The position numbers and the translations under genes are program-made. 64,000 bases of DNA from Gemmatimonadota bacterium. Lineage in GTDB: Bacteria; Latescibacterota; UBA2968; UBA8231. The notes below the pieces were generated by a model. It was not told the DNA's origin and ran no database searches. It saw only the letters and a program-made list of their open reading frames with translations. The stretch lies in assembly GCA_018660835.1 (NCBI GenBank), contig JABJJN010000079.1:1-64000 (forward strand), written 5' to 3'. Shown in pieces: positions 1 through 8,743 of this stretch (positions are counted from its first letter, which is position 1; each line of letters opens with the position of its first letter).

Positions 1-312
1 CCACATGAATCGAACTCGAATTGATCAACGACACCGTCGCCGTTCAAGTCGCAGGGATCACCGCCCGGAGGTGGTGTGCCACATGAATCGAACTCGAATT
101 GATCAACGACACCGTCGCCGTTCAGGTCGCAGGGATCACCGCCCGGAGGTGGTGTGCCACATGAATCGAACTCGAATTGATCAACGACACCGTCGCCGTT
201 CAGGTCACAGGGATCACCGCCCGGAGGTGGTGTGCCGCATGAATCGAACTCGAATTGATCAACGACACCGTCGCCATTCAAGTCACAGGGATCACCGGGA
301 GGTGGGTCGCCG
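1..312 (-). repeat. 78-bp tandem repeat inside the EF-hand gene
   Basis: Four units begin at 1, 79, 157 and 235, each 78 bp (26 codons) and nearly identical in DNA, including synonymous positions. The three units nearer the gene start are more diverged and have longer linkers. This suggests recent in-frame expansion at the 3' side of the gene. Confidence 0.85.
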
Positions 313-632
313 CCATCAGGTGGTGGTGCACCGCAATTATCGATCTCGAATTGATCAACGACACCGTCGCCGTTCAGATCACACGGATCGCCCGGAGGTG
401 GATCGCCGCCATCAGGTGGTGGTGCACCGCAATTATCGATCTCGAATTGATCAACGACGCCATCACCGTTCAGGTCACAGGGATCACCTGGAGGAGGCGT
501 GCCGCAATTATCGATCTCGAACTGATCTACGACGCCATCACCGTTCAGGTCACAGGGATCGCCCTGGGCGTGAGCGGCCGGCGCAAAGAGAAGGGCGAGG
601 GCGAACAGAAGTGGTATGTGTCGTAGAGACAT
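1..632 (-). CDS. Secreted EF-hand repeat protein (3' end outside window)
   Basis: Read on the minus strand from ATG at 632, this opens with a clear signal peptide (hydrophobic core LLFALALLFAPAAHA, cleavage likely after AHA or AQ) and continues without a stop to the window edge, at least 210 residues. The mature part is seven copies of a unit built on a calcium-loop motif, DLNGDGVVDQFE, each followed by a Cys-Gly and a Pro/Gly linker (GTPPPGG or GAPPPDGGDPPPG). Acidic and Asn residues sit at the usual EF-hand or dockerin loop positions 1, 3, 5, 9 and 12. Two Cys per unit may form disulfides. Probably a calcium-binding exported protein; partner unknown. The gene at the other end of the window has the same kind of loop. 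Confidence 0.85.
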   Translation of the reverse strand, partial: MSLRHIPLLFALALLFAPAAHAQGDPCDLNGDGVVDQFEIDNCGTPPPGDPCDLNGDGVVDQFEIDNCGAPPPDGGDPPPGDPCDLNGDGVVDQFEIDNCGAPPPDGGDPPPGDPCDLNGDGVVDQFEFDSCGTPPPGGDPCDLNGDGVVDQFEFDSCGTPPPGGDPCDLNGDGVVDQFEFDSCGTPPPGGDPCDLNGDGVVDQFEFDSC

Positions 633-930
633 TGCGGGTTTTTCCATTGGTGTCGAAGAGTCGGCCGCGGGCTGGCCAGTGTCCTGCCCTTTGCAGGCAG
701 AGGATCCAGTCAAATCATAGCCAATATCGGTGTTTTCACCAGTGATGAATATCACCAAGCTGCGAGACCGGCCAAGCGGAGGCAACTGGAGCCCTGAACG
801 CAAGTGAAAGGGCCGGTTCAGAGCTTTTCAGCAAAGATACACGTATGCCGTGGGCAGACGGCGTGTCGTCTCGGGCGGCATGCTCGCTTCTCACGCGCGA
901 GGCAGGGTCTCTGGGTTCGCTCTGCAGGGC
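633..930. other. Intergenic region, no gene seen
   Basis: About 300 bp between two minus-strand genes. An inverted repeat ATGCCG...CGGCAT (about 845-882) could fold, but I see no convincing terminator tail, promoter or reading frame. The promoter of the EF-hand gene should lie in 633-760 but is not obvious. Confidence 0.4.
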
Positions 931-1464
931 TCATGCATGCTTGCCGACGATCCTGAGCAAGAGTTCCTGAACCAGCAGCGACTTCTGACGCTGGTATTCG
1001 GCCCGAGTGACCTCTGATCTCACAAGTTCCTGCTTGAGGTCTCGCAGTCTTGCTCTATTCTCATCGTCACTGATCAGATGATCGCGCATCAGCGTGTAGT
1101 GAAACCAGTGTTCGGATCCGTGTTCCAGGATGTGGACGTGTTGCGTTCGCACGTCTTTTTCGATTTCGCGGACGAGCAGATGGCCGATGCTGCCGGCTCC
1201 CAAGCCTCGATCCAGGTAGCCCATCGCGGTCAGGCAAGATCTGAGTTCGCCCAGATCTTCTGTGTCATCGACACCGATGGCGAAGTCGAGAATGGGCTTT
1301 GCTGGCAGACCAGGGACAGAGGTGCTGCCTACGTGCTGCACGTCGACGAGATAACATCCAGCGAGTTTCCTGATCTCCCCACACACTTGATCTGCCTCGA
1401 GTAGCCAGGCCGGATCGTGCTGGCAGATCCTGATCTCACCCTTGCGCAGGCCGAGGCTCGTCAC
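931..1464 (-). CDS. GrpB family protein (nucleotidyltransferase superfamily)
   Basis: 177 residues, the usual length for the GrpB/UPF0157 family. Diagnostic motif HVGSTSVPGLPAKPILD at residues 44-60, with the G-S-T-S characteristic of a nucleotidyltransferase fold and a downstream Asp pair (GVDDTEDL). Family members are cytoplasmic; the biochemical reaction is poorly defined, with proposed nucleotidyl transfer. Start chosen at GTG 1464, preceded by GGAGAG. It stands alone on the minus strand, divergent from the pentapeptide-repeat gene. Confidence 0.88.
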   Translation of the reverse strand: MTSLGLRKGEIRICQHDPAWLLEADQVCGEIRKLAGCYLVDVQHVGSTSVPGLPAKPILDFAIGVDDTEDLGELRSCLTAMGYLDRGLGAGSIGHLLVREIEKDVRTQHVHILEHGSEHWFHYTLMRDHLISDDENRARLRDLKQELVRSEVTRAEYQRQKSLLVQELLLRIVGKHA

Positions 1465-1585
1465 TTTTCGCTCTCCTTATTCAACACAGCAAGATTGACA
1501 GTGATCCACCCTGTCCGGTATCGTGCGACGTAAATCTCAGACCACCCGGAGCTACATGCGAATCGAAGAGGGGCGGCGCGACAAA

Positions 1586-2224
1586 ATGACATCCTCTCAA
1601 TCGCCGCGAATTCCATCTCGCCTCGAAAATCAGAGCAGTTCATTGATACCCCTTCTCGACGAGGCTGCTTTCATCAACTTTGAGGTAGCAGACGCTGACC
1701 TCGAAAGCGCCAACGCGGAAGGCGTCTCATTTCAGGGCGGCTGCTTTTCCAGAACCATCTTACGCCAAACCTGTCTCCAACGTCTCGAATTGCAGGATGT
1801 GATGCTGACGGACTGTGACCTGGCGAACGCTCAATTTCCGGACGCTCGAGTCGTGCGAGTTACCATGACCAAGTGTCGCCTCACTGGATTGCAACTTGGA
1901 GAGAGCTTCCTGCAGGACGTGCAACTTGTTAACTGCATCGGTCAGATGTCGCAGTTTCGATTCTCCAAATTCAAGTCCTGCTCCTTTGAAGACTGCGATC
2001 TCCGTGAGGCAAATTTCCAAGGTGCCGATCTTGCAGGGGTTGTCTTTTCTGGGTGTGATTTACGCAATGCAGAGTTGTCTCAGGCGACCTTGACGGGCAC
2101 CGACCTCGCATCCTGCAACATCGAAGGTGTGCGTGTGAATCAAGAGGCACTTCAGGGCGTTGTGCTTGCACCGCATCAAGCTGCCTACGTCGCGGGATTA
2201 TTTGGCGTCACTGTGAAATGGTGA
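1586..2224 (+). CDS. Pentapeptide-repeat protein
   Basis: 212 residues from ATG 1586, chosen because GAGGGG lies 12 nt upstream; in-frame starts at 1556 and 1523 are possible. From about residue 40 to 190 the chain consists of A(D/N)LxX-type repeats (for example CDLANAQF, CDLREANF, ADLAGVVF, CDLRNAEL, TDLASCNI) that form a right-handed quadrilateral beta-helix. No signal peptide or membrane segment, so cytoplasmic. Some pentapeptide proteins mimic DNA and protect gyrase, others have no known role; nothing here decides between these. Followed on the same strand after 66 bp by the RecA-like gene. Confidence 0.88.
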   Translation: MTSSQSPRIPSRLENQSSSLIPLLDEAAFINFEVADADLESANAEGVSFQGGCFSRTILRQTCLQRLELQDVMLTDCDLANAQFPDARVVRVTMTKCRLTGLQLGESFLQDVQLVNCIGQMSQFRFSKFKSCSFEDCDLREANFQGADLAGVVFSGCDLRNAELSQATLTGTDLASCNIEGVRVNQEALQGVVLAPHQAAYVAGLFGVTVKW

Positions 2225-2290
2225 TCCCGCAATTTTCTGACCCTGCACCGCAAGCTGCCAGGCTACCCCAAGCTTTGAGAGGAATAGGAC

Positions 2291-2818
2291 ATGGATTCGG
2301 CCATTTCAACAGGAAACAGCCGCTTTGATGCTGCTCTCGGAACTGGGGGCCTGCCGCTGGGGAGGCTGGTGGAAGTCAGTGGACTCATGGATGCAGACCT
2401 GACGCTCTTCCTTAGCGATCTGCGCAGCAGCATGAAGCCGGAGACCACCGCGATCCTTCGGCTGGCGTCAGGTGCTACGCGAGAAGGGATCGACGGTCTC
2501 GTCTCCGCTGCTGTCCTCGAAAAACCGTCTGTTCTCGCCATTCAATCCGCTGATCACGATGGCACTGATCTACTTGGCAGTGCGTCGGTCTGCAGATGGC
2601 TCCTGTCTGTGGCAGCCGAACACCATCTCTCGATCGTGTGTGGCATGCCATTTGGCATTCGCGTAAACCCTGGCCTCAAGGTCGTTGCAACAGGTCTGGC
2701 ATCGATTGCTGATCTACGACTGCAGGTGCAGGTGCAGGCGCAGCACACGGGGGCATTCACGGTACGCGTTGTGAAGAACACGATGGCAAAGCCGGGTGCC
2801 GAAGTCACCTTCGGTTGA
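2291..2818 (+). CDS. RecA-like protein lacking the Walker A motif
   Basis: 175 residues; ATG 2291 follows GAGAGGAATAGGAC. The N-terminal stretch STGNSRFDAALGTGGLPLGR (residues 6-25) closely matches the RecA segment just before the P-loop, but where RecA has GPESSGKTT this protein reads SGLMDADLT (30-38), so the phosphate-binding loop is gone. The C-terminal VRVVKNTMAKPG (158-169) matches the RecA core strand VRVKVVKNKMAPP. At 175 residues it is about half of RecA, lacking the C-terminal domain and part of the core. It probably keeps the RecA fold without ATPase activity; a scaffolding or regulatory role in repair is conceivable but unproven. An ImuA/SulA-like relative is an alternative. Confidence 0.7.
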   Translation: MDSAISTGNSRFDAALGTGGLPLGRLVEVSGLMDADLTLFLSDLRSSMKPETTAILRLASGATREGIDGLVSAAVLEKPSVLAIQSADHDGTDLLGSASVCRWLLSVAAEHHLSIVCGMPFGIRVNPGLKVVATGLASIADLRLQVQVQAQHTGAFTVRVVKNTMAKPGAEVTFG

Positions 2819-2980
2819 CACAAGTGGCTTGGCGACTCTGGGAGCGCCACGCTCAGTAATGACTCGATCCCTACAGGTTGTAGCTGACGCGACACAATGT
2901 AGCTTTGCATCTGAGGCACATCCCGCCTCGTCTCAAGAGACGCGCCCGGCTGCCGGGCTCATAGGAGGTTGCATACATAG

Positions 2981-3655
2981 ATGACGCTGCGAATGTGTAT
3001 CGCTGCGCTGGCTTGCATGTTGGTCATGTGCACAGAGGGCCGGACACAGACATCTGAAAATTCTCTGCCGATTACGCCGGCGGATGAAATCGCGACTGCC
3101 CTCAATGCAGCCCCGGAGAGGGAGGGGCCCGCACCTGCAACGCCGGATGGTGTGCCACATCAGCAACTGAACCAGAATGCGCCGTTGGCGATGATCCAGG
3201 CGTTGACGGCATCGGCTATCCCTCTGCCGGGTATCAAGTTTGCCCCCACACCGTTCTCTCTCGCGGGATCTCTGGGATGGAGACTCGAGCCGGACCTCGC
3301 CCAGGGACCGGATGAAGGGTTTATCCGGGGCACGCTGGAGTTTGGCCATCAGCACAGAGTGGAAGATGGCAGCATGCATCTGTTGCTGCCATCGGAGCTC
3401 GCCACCATTGCTCTGGAGAAAGGTTGGGGCGTCATCCACCCGATTGATGACACGATCTCTGGAGAGACCTCGACCTATGTCATGATCTACGGTGCGCGGA
3501 ATCTGGAGGAGCTCGAGACAGTCTGGCTTATCGCGCAGATCTCCTACTACCAGGCGCGAGGCCTGAGTATGGAACCGGCTGACTCAACGGTAGTACCTCA
3601 CACTGGCTGGGGATGGTTCAAACGCATCATTGGTAGAACCTCCGGAAAGCAGTGA
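2981..3655 (+). CDS. Exported DUF5519 (luciferase-domain-like) protein
   Basis: 224 residues with an N-terminal signal peptide (MTLRMCIAALACMLVMC; the Cys at 17 may be a lipidation site, though the context is not a classic lipobox). AGGAGG lies 12 nt upstream of ATG. Residues about 90-205 carry the pattern EFGHQHxxxDGSMHLLLPSELATIALEKGWGxxHP followed by YGARNLEELETVW. This matches the PF17648/DUF5519 'luciferase' domain found in many bacteria and fungi as I recall it; its function is not known. The stop overlaps the GTG start of the methyltransferase gene, so the two are probably translated together. Confidence 0.68.
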   Translation: MTLRMCIAALACMLVMCTEGRTQTSENSLPITPADEIATALNAAPEREGPAPATPDGVPHQQLNQNAPLAMIQALTASAIPLPGIKFAPTPFSLAGSLGWRLEPDLAQGPDEGFIRGTLEFGHQHRVEDGSMHLLLPSELATIALEKGWGVIHPIDDTISGETSTYVMIYGARNLEELETVWLIAQISYYQARGLSMEPADSTVVPHTGWGWFKRIIGRTSGKQ

Positions 3656-4503
3656 GAGTGGGTAGGCAGCAGGGCGCCCTCGAGGCTGCGACAGATCGGG
3701 CACATCTGTCTCGCAATTCATACGCTGACAGTGGAAAGCTCCGTGCCCGAGCCAGCATCTATAAATATCGCCGGCCGGCGTTGGACATTGTTCCATGGGC
3801 ACTCGCACAGGTCCCGTGGTCTGGGGATGAGACGGTACTGGATGTTGGGTGTGGGGCGGGAGGTTATCTGAGGGGACTTGGCAAGAGCGGCCAGATGCGT
3901 CTCGTGGGAATGGATCTTTCAACTGGCATGCTCAGGGAGGTGAGAGACAGTTGGGATTCTGCCAGGCGGCCACTGCTGGCTGCCTGTGATGCGCAATCGA
4001 TCCCCCTGCGACCCGCTTCATGTGACCGAATTCTTGCGATGCACATGTTATACCATGTGCCCGACATCGGCATGACCTTGAAAGGACTGCGAGATTTGCT
4101 GGTTTCGGATGGTCTGCTGATGGCAGGTACCAATGGCGAGGCGCACCTGGCCGAGCTACGCGACCTTTTCCATGAGGCCCACGAGGAAGCGGAGGGGAGA
4201 TCTCTGAAGGCGGTTCCGCACTGGAGTCGACGATTCCGCCTCGAAAGGGGATGTGAGCTTGCATCTGCGACGTTCGGTCATGTCGAAGTACGAGAGCACT
4301 CTGGAAACATCGTTGTTCCGGATGCCCAACCGGTCATCGACTACCTGGAGAGTACGCGGAGTGTCATGGAGAAGGCTCTATCCGCCGGTGTTGACTGGAA
4401 AGACGTCATGTCGATCGCGGCACGTCGAATTGGTGAGATCATAGAAGCAGAGGGAGCATTCAGGGCAAGGACGATTGCTGGTGTCATCCTCTGCAGACCC
4501 TGA
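3652..4503 (+). CDS. Class I SAM-dependent methyltransferase
   Basis: 283 residues, GTG start overlapping the previous stop (GTGA). Motif I, VLDVGCGAGGYL, is at about residues 62-73, the acidic end of strand beta2 is in GMDLSTGML, and motif III region AMHMLYHVPDIGMTLKGL follows, as in Methyltransf_11 enzymes. No membrane segments. The substrate cannot be read from sequence. Coupling to the DUF5519 gene suggests a shared pathway. Confidence 0.85.
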   Translation: MRVGRQQGALEAATDRAHLSRNSYADSGKLRARASIYKYRRPALDIVPWALAQVPWSGDETVLDVGCGAGGYLRGLGKSGQMRLVGMDLSTGMLREVRDSWDSARRPLLAACDAQSIPLRPASCDRILAMHMLYHVPDIGMTLKGLRDLLVSDGLLMAGTNGEAHLAELRDLFHEAHEEAEGRSLKAVPHWSRRFRLERGCELASATFGHVEVREHSGNIVVPDAQPVIDYLESTRSVMEKALSAGVDWKDVMSIAARRIGEIIEAEGAFRARTIAGVILCRP

Positions 4504-4554
4504 ATCGGAAATCCCGGAGTAGATGCCGAACCTGCTGACCAGGAGGTAAGCTAG

Positions 4555-6948
4555 TTGCTCAGAAACCTGCTGAAGATCTCACTGCGCAATCTGCGCAGGC
4601 ACAGGGTGAACTCGCTCATCGCGATTTCTGGCATGAGCATTGGCATGGCGGTCTGCATCCTCGTCGGCTTCTACGTCTGGCACGAGCTGAGCTACGATCG
4701 CTTCCACACAAAGGCCGACCGCATCTATCGCCTCGTCTACCCGACCGAACCAAGGCAGTTGGCGCCGCTGGCGCCGTTGCTGGAGGCGGAACTGCCGGAG
4801 GTGGAGAAGGCGGTCCGTGTGGGCTATTACTGGGGAGAGCAATGGCTCAAGTCTGGCGATATCGAGTTTCAGACTCAGGTCTACACGGTAGATGAGGGTT
4901 TCTTCGACCTCTTCGACTTTCCCTTCGTCCGGGGAACTGGGCAGGCGGCCCTGGTCAGGCCGAATTCCATGGTCATCTCCACCCAAATGGCACAGCGTTT
5001 CTTTGGTGACAGGGATCCCGTCGGTGAGACGCTGGTCTGGATGTCCGATGACCTGCATTTCGAGGTTACTGGCGTGTTCGAGTTGCCACGCAACACGCAC
5101 TTCCCCTTCCACTTCATCATCAACGCTTTTGCGGCGGGAAGCGACCTGGTGATCAAGCAAAAGTTGTGGAGCCAGCGAGGAGGGGAGTGGTACACGTATC
5201 TGCTGTTATCGGACGGCTATGACACGGCCGGATTCGGCGACAAGGTGAATGCTCTGATCGAAGAGCACGCTCCGCCCAGCGCACTGCGCAACTGGCTGAA
5301 GGGAGAGGGACAGGTTCCCTATCTGCAACCGCTGGCAAGCATTCATCTCGACTCGGACTTCTACGTTGAACTCGAAGCGGGTGGCGATCGACGGCAGGTG
5401 GCCATGCTCGCGATGGTCGCTCTCATGGTGCTGGCTATCGCCTGTATCAACTACGCCAATCTGGTCACGGCGCGGGCACGGACGCGGGCGCGCGAAGTAG
5501 GGGTGCGCCGAGCCGTCGGGGGAACGCGGCGACAGCTGACGGGGCAGTTTCTTGGGGAGTCGATGGTACAGTCGCTGCTGGCACTGGCACCCGCCTGGCT
5601 CCTGGCCAGGATAGCACTGCCATCCTTCAACGCCTACGCCGGTACCGACCTGTCCTTTGATGGGAGTGCGGTGTGGATCACTCTGCCACTGCTTGGTGGT
5701 GCCGCCCTGATGACGGGGGCGCTGGCCGGGCTTTATCCCGCGCTGCTGGTGTCAGCTTTTCGGCCGGCACAGGCGTTGACCGGCAAGCCGGGTACGGCTG
5801 GTCGAGGCGCCGGCTTCTGGAGAGTTCTCGTCGTCTTCCAGTTCGCTGTGTCGATCCTCTTCATCGGTGTCACCGCCGTCGTGCGTCAGCAACTGGAGTA
5901 CATGCACAGCATTGACCTGGGTCTCAACAAGGAGCAGGTCATCACCTTGACGGTGAGTCGGATTGAGGGAGAGCGACGGCAGGCGCTCATGGAACAGATT
6001 GCCCGCGTGCCGGGTGTGGCGGCAGTGGCACGGTTCCGCAACATGCCATCGGAACGTCTCTGGCGTTGGACCGCGTGGGACATTCGACTCTTCGGCCAGA
6101 AGCGAGGTACCGGCGTGGGCGGCACGATCCTGGGTGTGGATGGAGGCTATCTCGAGGTCATGCAGCTGAAGTTGCTTGCCGGTGGCGGCTTCGTTGAGGA
6201 AGCCCTGAAGGACAACATTATCCTCAACGAGACAGCGGCTCGTCGCCTCGGCTTCGAGAATCCTCGAGACGCGTTGGGACAACGTATTCACCTCAAGGGC
6301 CACATGATGGGGCCGCAGGGGGCCACGGTGCGTGGCGTGGTGGTGGACTTTCACTTTGAGTCCCTGCATCATGCCATTGGTCCCGTCGCACTCTACAATG
6401 AGCAGAGACCCCAGGGCTACATCGGTGTCCGGACCGAAGCAGGGGACATGCGTGCTACCCTCGCCCGGATCGAGGAGACGTGGCGCCAATTCGAGCCGGA
6501 ACAGCGGTTCGTCTATCACTTCCTCGACGAACAATACGGCGAGCTCTACCACAAGGAGGAACGCCTGGGGCGGATGCTCGGCGTATTCTCTCTGCTGGTC
6601 ATCGTCGTGGGCTGCGGCGGGATTTTCGCTCTGGCCGCTTCCGCCGCGCAGCAGCGCACCAAAGAGATCGGTGTGCGCAAGGTGTTGGGCGCAACAGCAG
6701 CGCAGATTGCCCTGCTGCTGTCGAGGGAGTTTACGTGGCTCGTGGTGGCAGCCAATGTGGTGGCCTTCCCCGTGGTCTATTGGGCAACGCGGTCCTGGCT
6801 GTCGGAGTTTCCCTACCCTGTCAGCGTCGGCCCCGGTGTTCTTGTGCTTGGCGGGATCATGGCTCTGCTGGTGGCGTGGTTCACAGTGGGTGGCCATGTG
6901 CTGAAGGCGGCACGGCAGAATCCGGTGGATGCGCTGCGCTACGAGTGA
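4555..6948 (+). CDS. FtsX/MacB-type ABC transporter permease
   Basis: 797 residues from TTG 4555, with AGGAGG 8 nt upstream. The N-terminus LLKISLRNLRRHRVNSLIAISGMSIG is the usual first transmembrane helix of the family, followed by a MacB-type periplasmic core domain (about 40-240), FtsX-type membrane bundles near 280-400 (with REVGVRRAVGGTRRQL), a second periplasmic part and a final bundle with KEIGVRKVLGATAAQI near 700. It is a double-length permease of the kind common in Bacteroidetes-like genomes. No ATPase gene is adjacent. Substrate unknown: lipoprotein, peptide or drug export are possible. A fragment of a paralogue lies at 49.6-49.7 kb. Confidence 0.88.
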   Translation: MLRNLLKISLRNLRRHRVNSLIAISGMSIGMAVCILVGFYVWHELSYDRFHTKADRIYRLVYPTEPRQLAPLAPLLEAELPEVEKAVRVGYYWGEQWLKSGDIEFQTQVYTVDEGFFDLFDFPFVRGTGQAALVRPNSMVISTQMAQRFFGDRDPVGETLVWMSDDLHFEVTGVFELPRNTHFPFHFIINAFAAGSDLVIKQKLWSQRGGEWYTYLLLSDGYDTAGFGDKVNALIEEHAPPSALRNWLKGEGQVPYLQPLASIHLDSDFYVELEAGGDRRQVAMLAMVALMVLAIACINYANLVTARARTRAREVGVRRAVGGTRRQLTGQFLGESMVQSLLALAPAWLLARIALPSFNAYAGTDLSFDGSAVWITLPLLGGAALMTGALAGLYPALLVSAFRPAQALTGKPGTAGRGAGFWRVLVVFQFAVSILFIGVTAVVRQQLEYMHSIDLGLNKEQVITLTVSRIEGERRQALMEQIARVPGVAAVARFRNMPSERLWRWTAWDIRLFGQKRGTGVGGTILGVDGGYLEVMQLKLLAGGGFVEEALKDNIILNETAARRLGFENPRDALGQRIHLKGHMMGPQGATVRGVVVDFHFESLHHAIGPVALYNEQRPQGYIGVRTEAGDMRATLARIEETWRQFEPEQRFVYHFLDEQYGELYHKEERLGRMLGVFSLLVIVVGCGGIFALAASAAQQRTKEIGVRKVLGATAAQIALLLSREFTWLVVAANVVAFPVVYWATRSWLSEFPYPVSVGPGVLVLGGIMALLVAWFTVGGHVLKAARQNPVDALRYE

Positions 6949-7028
6949 GTTGAGTGCCTGATTGGGTAGGCAGTGTCCAGTTGGATATCGAGAATTACCT
7001 CCTCACAATGGCTGGTTTGAGGTGACTT

Positions 7029-8315
7029 ATGGTTGACGCGCAGCTGCTACCGAGCAGCGCCGCAGATGACGCCTGGCACTCCTGGGCCCCCATGGACAGT
7101 CTGGCACCGGAGTTCCTTACCGGTGATGGGGTGCTGGGCCTGTCGGGTGATGACAATGCCCATTGCTTTGGCGCCTGGTGCCGGATGATTCAGGTTGATG
7201 AGGGCGGCGTCTACCGACTTGCCGTGTCGATGCGGGTTACCGGCGTGAGTGATCCGGGACTGCATGTGACGCCACACGTGTTGTGGCGTCGAGGTTCACA
7301 GCTGGATGGTCAGTGTGCGGCGGATACTATCGAGTCCTTTCGTCTGGAAGGAGACCGTCTGGTGGGCGAAGCCGTTTTCGTCGCACCCATGGGCTGCGAG
7401 GAGGCGGAGGTCCGCCTGTTATTGCGATATGCTGCAGGCGCCACGGTGTGGTTTGATGAGGTCACGTGGACGACGGGTGAACTGCCCCCGGCGCGGCCGG
7501 TGCGCCTTGGAACGGTACGCGGATGTCCGACGTTGCCAGCGAGTGCTGCAGATCATCTGGCGTGGTATGGTCGCCAGATCGATCGCCTGATCACGGACGA
7601 GCCCGATCTGATTTTGCTGCCCGAATTCGCCAACACTGCTTCCATGTCAGCGGCAGCGGGCGCCGATCTGTTGGATCGTGCCGAAGAGTTGCCCGGTGCG
7701 TTCTGTGACATGCTCGCGAAGCGGGCACGGCAGGCGAATTGCTATATGGCGGCGGGTGTGCTGGAGCGCGATGGCGACATCGTCTACAACAGCGCCGTGC
7801 TGGTGGATCGCCAGGGTGAGTTGGTCGGGGTGCAACGCAAGGTGCATCCCTACTGGCCGGAGGAGCCGGCGGGTGTCGTGCCTGGTGAATCCTTTGATAC
7901 GTTCCGTACCGACTTCGGTGTCGTGGGGTTCATGATCTGTTACGACAGCTGGTGGCCGGAGTCGGCGCGACTGCTGGCACTCAAGGGCGCTGAGCTGGTG
8001 CTGTTTCCAAATGCGGGATACGAACCGCTCATTCTCCCTGCCCGAGCGATCGACAACAATGTCTACATCCTGACGGCGTCACTGTATTCACCTGCGGCCG
8101 TGACCAACACGCTGGGGGAAACACTGGCGCGCTCGACTGTTGATGGTGTGCTGAGTGCGCAGATCGATCTTGAGAGCCGGCCGAAGTGCCATCCGAATGC
8201 CGGTGGCAATCTGAACCCGGGACCGGGTGGGGCGCGCTGGGCGAGGAATGCCCGGTCGGTGCGCATATACGAGGAGATTCTGGCGTGTCAGTCGAATGTT
8301 ATATCTGGCAGATGA
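7029..8315 (+). CDS. Carbon-nitrogen hydrolase with N-terminal jelly-roll-like domain
   Basis: 428 residues; ATG 7029 preceded by GAGGTGA. Residues about 155-415 form a nitrilase-superfamily domain with the catalytic triad visible: Glu199 in LLPEFAN, Lys271 in VQRKVHP and Cys304 in MICYDSWW. These enzymes hydrolyse nitriles or amides through a Cys thioester. The first 150 residues are an added beta-rich domain resembling carbohydrate-binding jelly rolls (VYRLAVSMRVTG, VWFDEVTW). No signal peptide, so probably cytoplasmic. The fusion hints at an amide-bearing sugar as substrate; that is inference. Confidence 0.85.
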   Translation: MVDAQLLPSSAADDAWHSWAPMDSLAPEFLTGDGVLGLSGDDNAHCFGAWCRMIQVDEGGVYRLAVSMRVTGVSDPGLHVTPHVLWRRGSQLDGQCAADTIESFRLEGDRLVGEAVFVAPMGCEEAEVRLLLRYAAGATVWFDEVTWTTGELPPARPVRLGTVRGCPTLPASAADHLAWYGRQIDRLITDEPDLILLPEFANTASMSAAAGADLLDRAEELPGAFCDMLAKRARQANCYMAAGVLERDGDIVYNSAVLVDRQGELVGVQRKVHPYWPEEPAGVVPGESFDTFRTDFGVVGFMICYDSWWPESARLLALKGAELVLFPNAGYEPLILPARAIDNNVYILTASLYSPAAVTNTLGETLARSTVDGVLSAQIDLESRPKCHPNAGGNLNPGPGGARWARNARSVRIYEEILACQSNVISGR

Positions 8316-8456
8316 ACGAGTCAGACTGCGCTCTATGTAAATCAGAACGACGATGTCTTCGTCCGACCCGGCCGGGGCCATGGCAACCACATGGGCCCGG
8401 CAGAATTCGTCGACGCGGATGGCGACGGCATCATCAACCATCTCGATTTAGGATGA
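8316..8456 (+). pseudogene. C-terminal relic of a calcium-loop (FG-GAP/EF-hand-like) protein
   Basis: An open frame without a usable start, directly after the nitrilase-family stop, reads TALYVNQNDDVFVRPGRGHG and then AEFVDADGDGIINHLDLG before a stop. The DADGDGIINHLD segment is a calcium-loop motif like those in FG-GAP, thrombospondin-3 or EF-hand repeat proteins. It looks like the tail of a deleted secreted protein gene. Confidence 0.5.
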
Positions 8457-8527
8457 TTTCTCGCCATAGTATCCTTGTCGTCGTATTATCGGTTGGAACG
8501 CAGGTAATTGCCCTTCGGAGGCCTGAA

Positions 8528-8743
8528 ATGGAAGCCGTTCACGTCAGTCGCAACCCCGAGATCATGAGCGGTGCTCTCTGCTTCATCGGTACGAGAGTCC
8601 CAGTGCAGAACCTGTTCGACTATCTCGAGGGGAGCTCAACTCTCGATGACTTCCTCGAGGATTTTCCATCTGTGTCCAGGGAGACAGCGGTGGCCGTACT
8701 TGAGGCCGCCAAGGGTAGTCTATTCGCTGACGCACAGGTCTGA
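8528..8743 (+). CDS. DUF433 antitoxin
   Basis: 71 residues; GGAGG lies 6 nt before ATG 8528. Sequence VSRNPEIMSGALCFIGTRVPVQNLFDYLEGSSTLDDFLEDFP is the typical DUF433 pattern (P-x-I-x-x-G-x-x-x-I/F-x-G-T-R-V-P-V), a small winged-helix protein that acts as the antitoxin of a DUF433/DUF5615 (VapBC-like) pair. Its stop overlaps the start of the next gene (TGATG), as usual for such modules. Confidence 0.92.
   Translation: MEAVHVSRNPEIMSGALCFIGTRVPVQNLFDYLEGSSTLDDFLEDFPSVSRETAVAVLEAAKGSLFADAQV

Noticed and set aside
5..745. Long plus-strand frame rich in Arg/His/Asp repeats
   Set aside because: It is the shadow of the minus-strand EF-hand gene, which has a signal peptide and sensible calcium-loop repeats.
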